From: CAZWSC01 sp964636385
Lineage (GTDB): Bacteria > Eisenbacteria > RBG-16-71-46 > CAIMUX01
NCBI GenBank assembly: GCA_964636385.1
Contig: CAZWSC010000080.1
Coordinates: forward strand, 1 to 27,707
Direction of reading: 5' to 3'
DNA: 27,707 bases
The notes beneath the pieces were generated by a model that worked only from the letters and a program-made list of their open reading frames with translations, ran no database searches and was not told the origin of the DNA. This document shows, piece after piece, positions 1 to 7,964 of this stretch. A program made the position numbers and the translations under genes. The stretch's first letter is position 1. Each line of letters begins with the position of its first letter.

Positions 1-610
1 CGTGTGCGGAGTCGGGGACGAGCACCACCTTCTTGTGGTTCCCCTTCCTCTCGTGGTAGGCGCGCATGATCTTGATCCCGAGGAACTCTCCGTGCGCCCC
101 GGCGGCCGGCTGCAGGCTGACTGCGCCCATCCCCACGACGGCGGCCAGTTCACAGGAGAAGCGGTGCAGAATCGCCAGGACACCCTGGACGTGCTCCTCG
201 GGCGCGAGGGGATGCAGCCCCGTGAAATCGGGGCGGCCCCCAAGCTCCTCGTTGATCTTCGGGTTGTACTTCATCGTGCAGGAACCGAGGGGATAGAGCG
301 CCCTGTCCACGTGGTGGTTCATCACGGAGAGGGCGATGTAGTGCCGGACGATCTCAGGCTCGGTCACCTCCGGAAGCCTGGCCGGACTATGCCGCATTGC
401 CGGGGCGGGGATCAGCTCTTCCAACGCCCGCTCCGGGACATCCAGGGCTGGTATGCGGTATCCCTCCACACCGGGCTCGTCCTTCTCGAAGATCAGCGGA
501 ACGTCCCTGCGGGGCGCAGGAACATACGCATCCCGGGTGCCGCACTTCGGACAATCTATGTGACCCAGTTCGCTGCCCTGGGGATCTGCAGCAGGCTTCA
601 GCTTATCCAC
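1..610 (-). CDS. gcvPB: Glycine dehydrogenase (decarboxylating) subunit 2, partial (C-terminus beyond left edge)
   Basis: This is the second half of the split P-protein, the PLP-dependent enzyme that decarboxylates glycine and passes the aminomethyl group to lipoyl-GcvH. About 203 N-terminal residues are present. The family-typical N-terminal block LIFEKDEPGVEGYRIPALD lies at residues 39-57, and LPEVTEPEIVRHY, YPLGSCTMKYNPK and LQPAAGAHGEF follow. The PLP lysine belongs to the missing half. I start it at a GTG (608-610), because GGAGG sits five bases upstream and no better start precedes the conserved block. The start overlaps the end of gcvPA by eight bases, so translation is probably coupled. 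About 38 residues precede the usual family start and contain a CPKCGT motif (Cys20, Cys23), half of a zinc-ribbon knuckle, which I do not expect in GcvPB. Confidence 0.93.
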   Translation of the reverse strand, partial: MDKLKPAADPQGSELGHIDCPKCGTRDAYVPAPRRDVPLIFEKDEPGVEGYRIPALDVPERALEELIPAPAMRHSPARLPEVTEPEIVRHYIALSVMNHHVDRALYPLGSCTMKYNPKINEELGGRPDFTGLHPLAPEEHVQGVLAILHRFSCELAAVVGMGAVSLQPAAGAHGEFLGIKIMRAYHERKGNHKKVVLVPDSAH

Positions 611-1979
611 TCCTTCCTCCGCTCTCCTCCTTTGCAATCACACGGCGCAGCGCTTCCGCAAACCTGTCCATCTCCTCCCGCGTGCGCTTCTCAGTCACGG
701 CGACAAGCAACCGGTTCTTCTGCGAAGGGCCCAACCTTCCCAGGTCCAGTCCGGCAAGTATTCGATCCTCCGCCAGAAGGCTGTCGACCACCCCTCCGGC
801 AGGCCTAGGCAGGTCAAGGGCAAACTCGTGGAAGAACGGGCCCGTGTGGCTGCGGCGGACACCGGGGATCCCGCAGAGCCTTTCCTGCAGATAGTGAGCC
901 TTCTGCAGGCACTGTGCCGCCACCTCCTTCAGCCCCTTCGGGCCCAGCAGGCAGAAGTAGATCGTGGCACCGAGGGCGAGAAGGCTGCTGTTGGTGCAGA
1001 TGTTCGATGTGGCCTTCTCGCGGCGGATGTGCTGTTCGCGCGTCTGCAGGGTAAGCACGAACCCGCGCCGTCCGCCCTTGTCCATCGTCTCGGCCACAAG
1101 GCGGCCCGGCATACGCCTCACCAACTCCTTCTTCGCCGCGAAGAGCCCGCAGAGAGGGCCGCCGAACTGCGGCTGGTTCCCGCAGGACTGGACCTCTCCC
1201 ACGACAATGTCTGCGCCCTGCGCCCCGGGCGACTCGAGCAGCCCCAGTGCGACAGGATTGGTGGAGACCGCGGCCAGAGCCCCCGCCTCGTGCGCCACGG
1301 AGCAGCTCGCTTCGACGTCCTCGATGAGCCCGTAGAAGTTGGGGCCTGCAACCATCACCGCAGCCACATCCGGACCGATCCGCTTCTTGAGCTCGTCGAG
1401 ATCCGTCACCCCGTCAGTCAGAGGAACACGCTCCAGCACAAGGTCCCTGCCGTGGAGGCTTGTCTCGAGGACCTGAAGCGTCGCAGGATGGATTCCGTCC
1501 GAGACGAGAACACGATTCCTGCGGACAGCCGACTGCGCCAGGAAGAGTGCCTCCGCAGCACCGGTTGCAGCGTCATACACAGAGGCATTTGCCACGTCCA
1601 TCCCTGTCAGCTCGGCCATGATCGACTGGTATTCATAGATCGCGGCAAGGGTTCCCTGGGCAACCTCGGGTTGATACGGGGTGTAGGCCGTGTAGAACTC
1701 GCTCCGCATCGTCAGGTGGCGGATCGCGGCCGGCACGATGTGGTCGTACAGGCCCGCCCCAAGGAAGCACGCGGTCCTCGTAGGATCGTAGTTGCGCGAG
1801 GCATATGCGGCGAAGAGCCTGCGCAGCTCATCCTCACTCTGCGCGGCAGGGATGTCGGGCGGTTCGGTATCGATTGCCGATTCCGGCACACCCTTCAGCA
1901 GATCCCGGAATTCCGACACGCCAATGGCTGCCAGCATCTCCCGTTCGGTCTCGGGACCATGTCCTACGTACCCGGGCAT
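603..1979 (-). CDS. gcvPA: Glycine dehydrogenase (decarboxylating) subunit 1
   Basis: This is the first half of the split P-protein of the glycine cleavage system. It forms the decarboxylase with GcvPB but lacks the PLP lysine itself. The product is 458 residues, close to the usual ~450. It begins MPGYVGHGPETEREMLAAIG and carries the family segments FLGAGLYDHIVPAAI, TAYTPYQPEVAQGTL, ASVYDAATGAAEA and GEVQSCGNQPQFGGP. The frame is open further upstream, but that stretch lies inside gcvH and is not conserved; the ATG at 1977-1979 sits one base after the gcvH stop. Order gcvT-gcvH-gcvPA-gcvPB on one strand with minimal gaps indicates a single operon. Confidence 0.96.
   Translation of the reverse strand: MPGYVGHGPETEREMLAAIGVSEFRDLLKGVPESAIDTEPPDIPAAQSEDELRRLFAAYASRNYDPTRTACFLGAGLYDHIVPAAIRHLTMRSEFYTAYTPYQPEVAQGTLAAIYEYQSIMAELTGMDVANASVYDAATGAAEALFLAQSAVRRNRVLVSDGIHPATLQVLETSLHGRDLVLERVPLTDGVTDLDELKKRIGPDVAAVMVAGPNFYGLIEDVEASCSVAHEAGALAAVSTNPVALGLLESPGAQGADIVVGEVQSCGNQPQFGGPLCGLFAAKKELVRRMPGRLVAETMDKGGRRGFVLTLQTREQHIRREKATSNICTNSSLLALGATIYFCLLGPKGLKEVAAQCLQKAHYLQERLCGIPGVRRSHTGPFFHEFALDLPRPAGGVVDSLLAEDRILAGLDLGRLGPSQKNRLLVAVTEKRTREEMDRFAEALRRVIAKEESGGRSG
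611..620 (-). promoter_or_regulatory. Ribosome binding site that decides the GTG start of gcvPB
   Basis: On the minus strand GGAGGAAGGA directly precedes the GTG at 610, inside the last codons of gcvPA. The GGAGG core is five bases from the start. No ATG lies in the first ~60 codons of this frame, so this site supports GTG initiation. Confidence 0.6.
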
Positions 1980-1980
1980 C

Positions 1981-2376
1981 TCAGTTCTCCGCTTCCAGCT
2001 CTGCCACCAGACTCTCGTACTCCTCCGGGGAAAGAAGCCCGTCCAGCTCCGACGGATCGCCAAGCCGGGCCTTCAGCATCCACCCGTCCTCGTAGGGAGA
2101 CTGGTTGACGAGTGTAGGGTCATCCTCGAGGCCGGCGTTGATCTCCGTCACCTCGCCGTTCACGGGGCTGTAGAGATCGCTGACAGCCTTGACAGCCTCC
2201 ACAGATCCGAAGGGCTGCTCCTGCTCCAGCTCCTGCCCCACGGAGGGCAGTTCCACGAACACGATATCCCCCAAGGCCGACTGGGCATAGTCGGTGATCC
2301 CGATCGTGACCACGTCCCCCTCCGCTCTCACCCACTCGTGTTCCCTGCTGTAACGACAATCCTTCGGAAAGTCCAT
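1981..2376 (-). CDS. gcvH: Glycine cleavage system H protein (lipoyl carrier)
   Basis: This small carrier shuttles the methylamine intermediate from the P-protein to GcvT through a lipoyl arm. The product is 131 residues, the normal length. Visible family segments are FPKDCRYSREHEWVRAEGD at the N-terminus, ITDYAQSALGDIVFVELP and the lipoylation segment FGSVEAVKAVSDLYSP, where the Lys of EAVKA is the attachment site. The C-terminal GWMLKARL and LLSPEEYESLV are also typical. A GTG at 2397 would add seven residues, but the ATG at 2376 has a strong GGAGGGG six bases upstream, and that purine run would fall inside the longer version. Confidence 0.96.
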   Translation of the reverse strand: MDFPKDCRYSREHEWVRAEGDVVTIGITDYAQSALGDIVFVELPSVGQELEQEQPFGSVEAVKAVSDLYSPVNGEVTEINAGLEDDPTLVNQSPYEDGWMLKARLGDPSELDGLLSPEEYESLVAELEAEN

Positions 2377-2382
2377 TCCGAT

Positions 2383-2389
2383 CCCCTCC
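2383..2389 (-). promoter_or_regulatory. Ribosome binding site that decides the gcvH start
   Basis: Minus-strand GGAGGGG lies six bases upstream of the ATG at 2376. It favours this start over the upstream in-frame GTG at 2397. Confidence 0.6.
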
Positions 2390-2462
2390 ATCTTCACTGT
2401 TCCAACCGAGACAGCCCGCCTGCAGGCCCGGATCGCGCCCTGAGCCGGCCGGGAGCTGTCGC

Positions 2463-3584
2463 CTACCTGTGCGAGCCGTGCGTGTAGAAAGGCCGCGTCG
2501 TCACGCGAACGGGAACCCGGCTGCCCCGCACATCCGCCTCCAGTCCCGTGCCGGTCTCGGAGAGGCCGGGAGGAATGTAGCCCATTGCCATGCCGGTCTT
2601 CAGGGACGGGCAGAATCCGCCGCTCGTTATGAAACCGACTTCCCGGGCCCCCTGGAAGATCCTCTCCCCGTGACGCGGAAGGCGCTTTCCCTGAACCTCG
2701 AATCCGGCCAGGACTCGATCCAGCCCCCTCTCCTTCTGGGCAGCCAGGGCCGTCTTCCCGATGAAGTCGACCCCCTTCTTCATCTTCACGGTCCAGCGCA
2801 TGCCGGCTTCAAGGGGGGTTGTCTCCGGGGTGAGCTCATTGCCGTAGAGGGCATAGCACATCTCCATCCTGAGCGTATCCCGGGCGCCGAGGCCGATAGG
2901 CAGGATCCCCTCGGGAGCCCCCGCATCCAGGATTGCACGCCAGAGGTCGGCCGCCCGTTCCGCCGGAACATAGATCTCGAACCCGTCCTCCCCCGTGTAG
3001 CCGTTGCGGGAGACAAGGACGCCGTCGATGCCCGCCACCCTGGAGGTCATGTGCCTGTAGTAGGCCAGCCCGGACAGGTCCCCATCCACCAGCGGGGAGA
3101 AGAGAGCTTCCGTCTTCGGGCCCTGAAAGGCGATCTGGCCAAGTTCGTCGCTGCGGTCGGAGATGCCGACCGGCTCGCCGGACCAGGCGGTTGCATGCTC
3201 CTGCAGCCAGGACCAGATCCGCTCACGGTTGCCGGCATTGGCGACGATCATCACACTGCCGGGGAGGCGGTACACAGTGACATCGTCGAGGATCCCGCCG
3301 GACTCGTTGCAGACCGGGGTGTATAGCAGCTGGTCTTCGGAGGCGGACGACAGGTTGTTCGTAATCAGGGTCTCGACAAAACCGACCGCCCCGGGCCCGG
3401 ACACGACGAGCCGCCCCATGTGGGACACGTCGAAGAGGCCGCCGGTTGTCCTGACCGTCTCGTGCTCCTTCAATATCCCGGCAGAGTACTGGAGCGGCAT
3501 CTCCCAGCCGTTGAAGTCGACCAGCTTGCCGCCAAGGGCTTCATGCTCCGAGTGCAGTGGAGTCCGCTTCATGGCACCTCCCAT
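2463..3584 (-). CDS. gcvT: Aminomethyltransferase (glycine cleavage system T protein)
   Basis: This folate enzyme moves the one-carbon unit from aminomethyl-lipoyl GcvH to tetrahydrofolate, releasing ammonia. The product is 373 residues, normal for the family. Typical segments are RTPLHSEHEALGGKLVDFNG near the N-terminus, GLFDVSHMGRL, LYTPVCNESGGILDDVTVYR, NGYTGEDGFEIYVP, LGARDTLRMEMCYALYGNEL and the C-terminal GFITSGGFCPSLKTGMAMGY. The ATG at 3584 has a perfect AGGAGG six bases upstream. A second ATG at 3572, four codons in, has GGAGG at only four bases and is the alternative. It is first in the gcv operon, 86 bases before gcvH. The ~100-base leader shows no glycine riboswitch. Confidence 0.97.
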   Translation of the reverse strand: MGGAMKRTPLHSEHEALGGKLVDFNGWEMPLQYSAGILKEHETVRTTGGLFDVSHMGRLVVSGPGAVGFVETLITNNLSSASEDQLLYTPVCNESGGILDDVTVYRLPGSVMIVANAGNRERIWSWLQEHATAWSGEPVGISDRSDELGQIAFQGPKTEALFSPLVDGDLSGLAYYRHMTSRVAGIDGVLVSRNGYTGEDGFEIYVPAERAADLWRAILDAGAPEGILPIGLGARDTLRMEMCYALYGNELTPETTPLEAGMRWTVKMKKGVDFIGKTALAAQKERGLDRVLAGFEVQGKRLPRHGERIFQGAREVGFITSGGFCPSLKTGMAMGYIPPGLSETGTGLEADVRGSRVPVRVTTRPFYTHGSHR

Positions 3585-3680
3585 TCGTCCCCTCCTCCCT
3601 CAGGGCCGGCCCGAATCACTGAACGCGTCTTCTGATCTGGATCGTGTCCCGGCTGGATGACCGGGCTAAGACAAAGCACG

Positions 3681-3708
3681 AGACTAGCACAGCCCGTCCC
3701 GAAGTCAA
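3681..3708 (-). promoter_or_regulatory. Candidate sigma-70-type promoter of the gcv operon
   Basis: On the minus strand TTGACT (3703-3708) is followed after 16 bases by TAGTCT (3681-3686), with TGC immediately before the -10, an extended -10 arrangement. The -35 matches consensus at five of six positions; the -10 matches at only three. It lies about 100 bases upstream of the gcvT start, and its -35 box contains the TGA stop codon of uvrA. No terminator-like hairpin separates the two genes, so read-through from uvrA is also possible. Confidence 0.45.
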
Positions 3709-6587
3709 CGCGCCCCGGACTGCGCCGCCCGCCTTCGGGACGAAGAACGTCGCGGGGGTTTTCCCGGGGGCACACCCAGCACCTCCCGCAATGCCTCCCC
3801 GGTCATCGAGCCGGGAATCGAGGCAAGCTCCTCCGGCGTCCCCTCGCCAACAAGCTCCCCTCCCCAGTCCCCTCCCTCGGGCCCGAGATCGATGATATGA
3901 TCCGCAGTCTTGATCACATCCAGCTGGTGCTCGATCACAACCACGGTATTGCCGCTGTCCACGAGCCTTCCCAGAACCGAAAGAAGGACGCGGATATCCT
4001 CGAAGTGCAGCCCGGTTGTCGGCTCGTCCATGAGGTACAGCGTCCTGCCCGTCGATACCCGCGAAAGCTCGGAGGCGAGCTTGATCCGCTGCGCCTCGCC
4101 TCCCGAAAGGGTCGTGGCGGACTGCCCCAGCTTCAGATACCCGAGGCCGACATCCTTCAGCGTGCCGAGCTTCCGTTTCAGGGGTGGGATGTTCTCGAGG
4201 AACGCGAAGGCCTCCTCCACGGTCATGTCCAGTACATCGGCTATGGTCTTTCCCTTGAACGCCACCTCGAGGGTCTCACGGTTGTAACGCCTGCCGCCGC
4301 ACACCTCGCAGCGGATGTAGACGTCGGGAAGGAAGTGCATCTCGATCTTTACGACGCCATCGCCCCGGCAGGCCTCGCATCTTCCACCCTTCACGTTGAA
4401 GGAGAATCTTCCCGGCCGGTAGCCGCGCGCCCTCGCTTCGGGAAGCTTCGTGAAGAGGTCCCTGATGTCGGTGAAAGCGCCCGTGTAAGTGGCTGCATTC
4501 GACCTGGGGGTCCTGCCGATCGGGGACTGATCGATCTTCACGACCTTGTCCACGAGATCCAGGCCCCGAACCCGCCTGTGCGCCCCGGGCAGCAGGGCCG
4601 CGCGGTGGAGCTGCCTGGCCACCGCCGGATAGAGGATCTCGTTCACAAGGGTGCTCTTCCCGCTCCCAGACACACCGGTAACGCAGACAAGACAACCAAG
4701 GGGTATGCGCACATCCAGGTTCCTGAGGTTGTGGTGCGAGGCCCCCTCAATCAGCAGTGAACTTCCGTTGCCAGATCGCCTGCGGGATGGCAAGTCGATG
4801 CGGCGTCTCCCTGACAGGTACTGGCCCGTCAGGGAGTCCGGCGTCCCGGAGACATCAGTCGGGGTGCCGGCTGCCACCACCTTTCCGCCGTGGCGCCCCG
4901 CACCGGGGCCCAGGTCGACCAGCCAGTCTGCGGCGAGCATCGTGTCGCGGTCATGCTCCACAACCAGGACGGTGTTCCCGAGGTCTCTCAGGTGCTGCAG
5001 GGTGTCCAGGAGCTTTCGGTTGTCCTTGTGATGAAGCCCGATCGAAGGCTCGTCCAGGATGTACAGGACGCCGACAAGCTGTGAACCGATCTGTGTCGCC
5101 AGTCGGATCCTCTGGGATTCGCCCCCGGAGAGAGTCCCGGCGGATCTGTCCAGAGTGAGATATCCGAGTCCCACGTCATCCAGGAACTGCAGCCTGGAGC
5201 GGATCTCCCGCAGGATCTGATCTGCGATGATCCTCTCGCGCTCTCCCGGCGCAAGTTCATCCACGACATTGAGGCCGCTGCGAACCGACAGCCGTGTCCA
5301 CGAATCGATGCACCATTCCCCTATTCTTACGGCGAGGCTCTCCGGACGCAGGCGGGCGCCCTTGCAGGCCGGGCAGGGCTTCAGGGCCATGAACTTCTCG
5401 ATCCAGCCGCGCATCTCGTCGGACTTCGTCTCGCGGTAGCGGCGCAGAAGATTCGGAATCACTCCCTCGAACCGGGTGCGCCACCGCACCGCCCCACGTT
5501 CTCCGCTGTGCCTGACCTCGATCTCCTCCTCGCCTGTCCCATGGAGCAGGATCTTCCGGATCTTCGCGGGCAGTTTCCCGAACGGGGTATCCAGCGAGAA
5601 CCTGTAGGCGCGGGCCAGTGACTGCAGGATCGACCCGTGCCATCCGGCCTCCGCATCCCTCCAGACAGCCATGGCCCCCCCCGCGACAGAGAGCGACGGA
5701 TCGGCCACCACGAGGGTCTCGTCGATCTCCTGCAGGCTGCCCAGGCCCTGGCAGCGGGGACAGGCCCCGTACGGGCTGTTGAAGGAGAAATTGCGGGGGT
5801 TCAGCGGATCGAAGCTGATCCCGCATCTGAGGCAGGCGGCCTGCTCGGTGAAGAGCTGTTCCTCTCCGTCCTCCCCCAGGATGCGCACCTTCCCCCTCCC
5901 CACGCCCAGGGCGGTCTCCAGGGAGTCTGCAAGCCTTCGGCGCCTCCCGGAGTCAACCCGGATGCGGTCGACTACAACCTCCAGGGTGTGCTTGCGCTTC
6001 CTGTCCAGCGGCACCGGCTCCTCGTCGAGCGAGCGGACCTCGCCGTCGATCCGGATGCGGAGGAATCCCTGCCTGCGGAGCGATTCCTGCTCCCTGCGGA
6101 ACTCCCCCTTGCGCCCCTCGGCGATCGGCGCCAGAATCTGCGCCCTCTTCCCGCCGAAGCGGTCCAGGACCTGGCCCACAATCTCGTCGATCGACTGCCT
6201 TCCGATCTGGTCGCCGCACTGGTGGCAGTGCTGAGTACCGGCCCGTGCGAACAACAGCCGGAGGTAGTCGTAGATCTCCGTCGTGGTGGCGACAGTGGAG
6301 CGGGGATTGCGCCCGGCGCCCCGCTGCTCGATCGAGATCGCCGGAGAGAGCCCGGAAATGTGGTCCACATCCGGCTTCTCCATCTGGCCCAGGAACTGCC
6401 GCGCGTAGGCGGAAAGTGACTCAACATAGCGCCGCTGGCCCTCGGCATAGAGCGTGTCGAATGCCAGGGAGGACTTACCCGAGCCCGATACGCCGGTCAC
6501 CACGATGAGGGAATCGCGGGGGAGCGTGACGGAGATGTTCTGAAGGTTGTGCTCACGGGCACCCTGTATGACGATCTGCCGCTTCAC
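3705..6587 (-). CDS. uvrA: Excinuclease ABC subunit A
   Basis: This cytoplasmic ATPase recognises DNA damage and loads UvrB in nucleotide excision repair. It is 960 residues, close to the usual ~940. The N-terminal Walker A GVSGSGKS is at residues 32-39, followed by AYARQFLGQMEKPDVD and GLSPAISIEQR. The first zinc module includes CLRCGISFDPLNPRNFSFN and CPRCQG. The first ABC signature and Walker B (LSGGESQRIRLATQ, LDEPSIGLH) lie near residue 480, the second Walker A near 640, the zinc pair CEACRGDG/CEVCGGRRYN near 735-760, and the second signature/Walker B (LSGGEAQRIKLA, MDEPTTGLH) near 830. The frame is open to 6656, but the GTG at 6587 has AAGGAG five bases upstream and leads straight into the conserved IVIQGAREHNLQNI. 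The Arg/Ser-rich C-terminal tail is not conserved. Confidence 0.97.
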   Translation of the reverse strand: MKRQIVIQGAREHNLQNISVTLPRDSLIVVTGVSGSGKSSLAFDTLYAEGQRRYVESLSAYARQFLGQMEKPDVDHISGLSPAISIEQRGAGRNPRSTVATTTEIYDYLRLLFARAGTQHCHQCGDQIGRQSIDEIVGQVLDRFGGKRAQILAPIAEGRKGEFRREQESLRRQGFLRIRIDGEVRSLDEEPVPLDRKRKHTLEVVVDRIRVDSGRRRRLADSLETALGVGRGKVRILGEDGEEQLFTEQAACLRCGISFDPLNPRNFSFNSPYGACPRCQGLGSLQEIDETLVVADPSLSVAGGAMAVWRDAEAGWHGSILQSLARAYRFSLDTPFGKLPAKIRKILLHGTGEEEIEVRHSGERGAVRWRTRFEGVIPNLLRRYRETKSDEMRGWIEKFMALKPCPACKGARLRPESLAVRIGEWCIDSWTRLSVRSGLNVVDELAPGERERIIADQILREIRSRLQFLDDVGLGYLTLDRSAGTLSGGESQRIRLATQIGSQLVGVLYILDEPSIGLHHKDNRKLLDTLQHLRDLGNTVLVVEHDRDTMLAADWLVDLGPGAGRHGGKVVAAGTPTDVSGTPDSLTGQYLSGRRRIDLPSRRRSGNGSSLLIEGASHHNLRNLDVRIPLGCLVCVTGVSGSGKSTLVNEILYPAVARQLHRAALLPGAHRRVRGLDLVDKVVKIDQSPIGRTPRSNAATYTGAFTDIRDLFTKLPEARARGYRPGRFSFNVKGGRCEACRGDGVVKIEMHFLPDVYIRCEVCGGRRYNRETLEVAFKGKTIADVLDMTVEEAFAFLENIPPLKRKLGTLKDVGLGYLKLGQSATTLSGGEAQRIKLASELSRVSTGRTLYLMDEPTTGLHFEDIRVLLSVLGRLVDSGNTVVVIEHQLDVIKTADHIIDLGPEGGDWGGELVGEGTPEELASIPGSMTGEALREVLGVPPGKPPRRSSSRRRAAQSGAR

Positions 6588-6592
6588 CGGCG

Positions 6593-6598
6593 CTCCTT
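6593..6598 (-). promoter_or_regulatory. Ribosome binding site that decides the GTG start of uvrA
   Basis: Minus-strand AAGGAG lies five bases before the GTG at 6587. It supports a 960-residue product over the longer open frame reaching 6656. Confidence 0.55.
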
Positions 6599-6679
6599 CC
6601 CTGCTGTGTATCCAGGCTGTTCGTGACAACGAGCCGGCTCGCTGCAACCCCCGCACGCCTGCCTCCTGACGGGGCAGTG

Positions 6680-6695
6680 GGCCCGGTCTCGGGCC
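6680..6695 (-). terminator. Weak hairpin after the efflux operon (possible termination or stability element)
   Basis: Minus-strand GGCCCG-AGAC-CGGGCC forms a perfect six-pair stem with a four-base loop, ten bases after the stop of the last permease gene. No T-rich run follows, so it does not meet the usual criteria for an intrinsic terminator. It could stabilise the mRNA end or be chance in GC-rich DNA. Confidence 0.25.
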
Positions 6696-6704
6696 AGGGC
6701 CGTG

Positions 6705-7964
6705 CTACTCGTACCGCAGAGCCTCCACCGGATCCAGCCTGGAGGCGCGGTGCGCCGGATAGAGGCCGAAGAAGATCCCGACCGCCGCAGACACCCCGAG
6801 CGCGGCTGCAATCCCGGGCACACTGACGGCAAGCGGGACTTTCAGCACAATACCGATGATCCCGGCCAGGCCATAGCCAAGGGCGATCCCCATTATCCCG
6901 CCCACGAGGGTCAGGGTCACGGCCTCTGTGAGAAACTGCCCCATGATATCCCTGCGCCTGGCACCCAGGGCAGCCCTTATTCCGATCTCGCGCGTCCTCT
7001 CCTTGACGGAAACCAGCATCATGTTCATCACCCCGATTCCCCCGACCGTCAGACCGATGGATGACAGAAGGAGCGTCACAAGAAAGAAGGCCCCGGTCAC
7101 GCGCTGGTACAGTTCCATCAGCTCGCCCTGTGAGGTTATCCCGAAGTCATCCGGCTGGTCCGCCCGCACACCCCTGCGGCGACGGAGCAATTCTGTAATC
7201 TCATCCCTCGCCTCCTCCACGACATCCGGGGTGCCCGGCCTTACCGTCATGTAGTCGATCGAATCGCCGTATCGCATGGAGCGGGCGACAACCGGGAGCG
7301 GGAAGATGGCCAGGTCATCCATGTTCTGGCCCAGGAACCGCCCCTTGGAACGCATTATCCCGACGACCTGGTACCTGAGGCCGCCTGCTTCCACCCATTG
7401 GCCCAGCGCCCCGCCGTGCGGGAACAGGGCCTCGGCCGGGGCGCTCCCGAGGACCACGACTCTGCGCCTGTGACGCACATCGTCGCGTGTAAGGAATCGG
7501 CCGGACTCAACGTACCAGTCGTTCGTCTCCTGAAAGGCAGGCATCGCTCCCATCCTGGCGAGCGAGGCAGTGCGAATCCCCCCGGCAGACAGCCTCGTCA
7601 TGTCCCTGATCTCGGGAGAGACTGCGGAAACGGAGGGACAGAACGCGGCGATCGCATCGGCGTCATCGATGGTGAGGTCCTTCCGCGGACGAAGGGAACG
7701 ATCGCCGAACTGGATACCCGCCTCGTGCTTGCTGACGAAGAGAACACCGCTCCCAAGTGACGCTATCTGCTCGCGCATCGACCTGTTGAGGCCAGTGATG
7801 ACAGCTACCATTCCAATAACCGCCCCGACTCCGATCATCAGGCCAAGCAGCGTCAGCACCGAGCGCAGTTTCGTGGAGAGAAGCGACTGCAGGGCCATGC
7901 GCACATTCTCCCAGAGCAGGGATGCGCGGCGGCCCCGCCCCATGCCGGTCGGATCAGTTCTCAT
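6705..7964 (-). CDS. MacB/FtsX-type ABC transporter permease (second of two)
   Basis: This is an inner-membrane permease of the MacB/FtsX (type VII ABC) class, 419 residues with the standard four-helix layout. One N-terminal helix lies in STKLRSVLTLLGLMIGVGAV and its continuation. A periplasmic MacB_PCD-type domain follows, then three C-terminal helices, with the conserved cytoplasmic loop VKERTREIGIRAALGARRRD between the second and third. It ends with the family signature YPAHRASRLDPVEALRYE. There is no ATPase domain; the ATPase is a separate gene two positions upstream. The ATG at 7964 overlaps the end of the preceding permease gene by 11 bases and has no clear Shine-Dalgarno site, so translational coupling is likely. 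A second ATG at 7943 is the alternative. Confidence 0.93.
   Translation of the reverse strand: MRTDPTGMGRGRRASLLWENVRMALQSLLSTKLRSVLTLLGLMIGVGAVIGMVAVITGLNRSMREQIASLGSGVLFVSKHEAGIQFGDRSLRPRKDLTIDDADAIAAFCPSVSAVSPEIRDMTRLSAGGIRTASLARMGAMPAFQETNDWYVESGRFLTRDDVRHRRRVVVLGSAPAEALFPHGGALGQWVEAGGLRYQVVGIMRSKGRFLGQNMDDLAIFPLPVVARSMRYGDSIDYMTVRPGTPDVVEEARDEITELLRRRRGVRADQPDDFGITSQGELMELYQRVTGAFFLVTLLLSSIGLTVGGIGVMNMMLVSVKERTREIGIRAALGARRRDIMGQFLTEAVTLTLVGGIMGIALGYGLAGIIGIVLKVPLAVSVPGIAAALGVSAAVGIFFGLYPAHRASRLDPVEALRYE

Noticed and set aside
2..808. Long plus-strand open frame at the left edge
   Set aside because: It is antisense to gcvPB/gcvPA, which have clear conserved protein sequence on the minus strand. 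It has low-complexity composition typical of shadow frames in GC-rich DNA.
3585..3704. Possible glycine riboswitch upstream of gcvT
   Set aside because: The leader is only about 100 bases and lacks the conserved tandem aptamer elements. Only short GC-rich hairpins (a CCCGG/CCGGG stem and a GGGCCGGCCC palindrome) are visible.
3657..4760. 367-codon plus-strand open frame opposite uvrA
   Set aside because: It is a mirror of the uvrA C-terminal half; no signal, domain or ribosome site supports it.
6588..6704. Possible LexA/SOS box upstream of uvrA
   Set aside because: A CTGT...ACA-like run exists but does not fit CTGT-N8-ACAG or the GAAC-N4-GTTC type operator. A CGAGCCGGCTCG palindrome is present but unrelated to known SOS boxes.
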